From Conexibacter sp. CPCC 205762 (lineage in GTDB: Bacteria > Actinomycetota > Thermoleophilia > Solirubrobacterales > Solirubrobacteraceae), in assembly GCF_030646155.1 (NCBI RefSeq), contig NZ_JAUTDN010000016.1, positions 1-64,000 of the forward strand: DNA of 64,000 nt, in the 5' to 3' direction. Of this stretch, positions 63,405 to 64,000 are shown one piece after another. Made by a program: the position numbers and the translations under genes. The notes beneath the pieces are model-generated. The model made no database searches, was not told the DNA's origin, and was given only the letters and a program-made list of their open reading frames with translations. Each line of letters opens with the position of its first letter. The first letter of the stretch is position 1.

Positions 63405-64000
63405 ATGAGATCGCTGTCGCGTTTCGCCCTCCTCGCCGGCGCCGCCCTGCTGCTGCCGGCGGCACCCGCTGCCGCCGACCCGCAGGGACGCTCCACCCTC
63501 GACGAGACGGTCCAGGTCGAGGGCGGCTACGGCCGCGGTCCCTACCACCCGCTCCAGCGCGGCGCCGGCGAGCCGTACGTGACGCGCACGACGCTCGCGC
63601 CGGCGAGCAGAAGACGGACGAGAACGCGCCGCTCGCTCGCCTTCTTCGGCCAGCTGACCGACCCGCAGATCGCCGACACGATGTCGCCCGCGCGGGTCGA
63701 GCTGCTCGACCCGGCCGGCGGCGCCGTCAGCGCCTCGTGGCGGCCGCAGGAGACGCTCGGCCCGCACGTCTTCGACGCGACGATCCGCAACCTCAACCGC
63801 AACCGCACCAGCGGCGTCCGCCAGGGCGACGGCAGACGCGCGCGGCTCGGCTTCGCGATCACGACCGGCGACCTGCCCGACAACTCGCAGCGCAACGAGA
63901 CGCAGTGGATGGTGCGCGTGCTCGACGGCGGCCGCGTCGACCCCTTCTCCGGCAAGCCGATCACCGCCGCGAACACGTGCGCCGGCGCGACGCCCGAGCA
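63405..64000 (+). CDS. Secreted metallophosphoesterase-like protein, N-terminal part
   Basis: 198 codons are visible before the window ends. The signal peptide ends near APAAADPQG. LAFFGQLTDPQIADTMSPARVE resembles the first metal-binding motif of calcineurin-like phosphoesterases (D-x-Q/H), and FAITTGDLPDNSQRNETQWMV the second (GDxxDN). The rest is outside the window. A secreted phosphatase or nuclease-like enzyme is likely. Confidence 0.72.
   Translation, partial: MRSLSRFALLAGAALLLPAAPAAADPQGRSTLDETVQVEGGYGRGPYHPLQRGAGEPYVTRTTLAPASRRRTRTRRSLAFFGQLTDPQIADTMSPARVELLDPAGGAVSASWRPQETLGPHVFDATIRNLNRNRTSGVRQGDGRRARLGFAITTGDLPDNSQRNETQWMVRVLDGGRVDPFSGKPITAANTCAGATPE

Noticed and set aside
1-64000. 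CRISPR array, rRNA operon or insertion sequences
   Set aside because: No regularly spaced direct repeats, no rRNA sequence and no transposase gene with terminal inverted repeats were seen.

Overview
The window is high-GC DNA (about 70% by eye) from what looks like an actinobacterium. The gene set points to a deep-branching lineage such as Thermoleophilia/Solirubrobacterales, for example a Conexibacter relative: PspA with PspAA, PspAB and HtpX, F420/flavin luciferase-like oxidoreductases, DUF6458, DUF3352 and CWB2 lipoproteins, a ydaO c-di-AMP riboswitch before an NlpC/P60 protein, and a cobalamin riboswitch before metE. This placement is inference. Two genome-wide habits stand out. Arginine AGA codons are frequent in many genes despite the high GC. 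At least 13 genes have a TANNNT -10 box 6 to 8 bases before the start codon, which implies leaderless mRNAs.

Layout. 1-7.3 kb: envelope and stress genes (partial membrane protein, Lgt, M23 hydrolase, coiled-coil protein, HtpX, PspAB, PspAA, PspA, riboswitch-controlled NlpC/P60 protein). 7.4-11.4 kb: lipoproteins and small unknowns. 11.4-15.6 kb: LLM oxidoreductase, exonuclease VII (xseA, xseB), an enolase-superfamily enzyme and DUF192. 15.6-26.5 kb: a PAS/GGDEF/EAL protein, a 3-hydroxyacyl-CoA dehydrogenase, a candidate small RNA, pterin carbinolamine dehydratase, a BtuF-like protein, two tandem secreted paralogues, a rhomboid protease, an ECF sigma factor with a membrane partner, and a PlsC-GpsA fusion.

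26.55-48.51 kb: an integrated element of about 22 kb in the anticodon region of tRNA-Thr(UGU). It carries a complete contractile-tail operon (endolysin, holin, completion proteins, sheath, tube, frameshifting chaperone, tape measure, LysM, hub, spike, gp25, gpJ, gpI, fibres). It also has a divergent repressor/Cro switch, replication-initiation genes, an excisionase-like protein and a tyrosine integrase. I see no terminase, portal, protease or capsid gene. It therefore reads as a headless, integrative tailocin-like element or a head-deleted myophage, and is the main discovery of the window.

48.6-64 kb: a secreted beta-helix protein, HxlR with an LLM-BBE fusion oxidoreductase, small genes, an AI-2E family permease, a CtpE-like P-type ATPase, a short MetE-like protein, metE interrupted by an in-frame TGA downstream of a cobalamin riboswitch, MarR with a divergent MFS exporter, a hypothetical gene, and the start of a secreted phosphoesterase-like gene.
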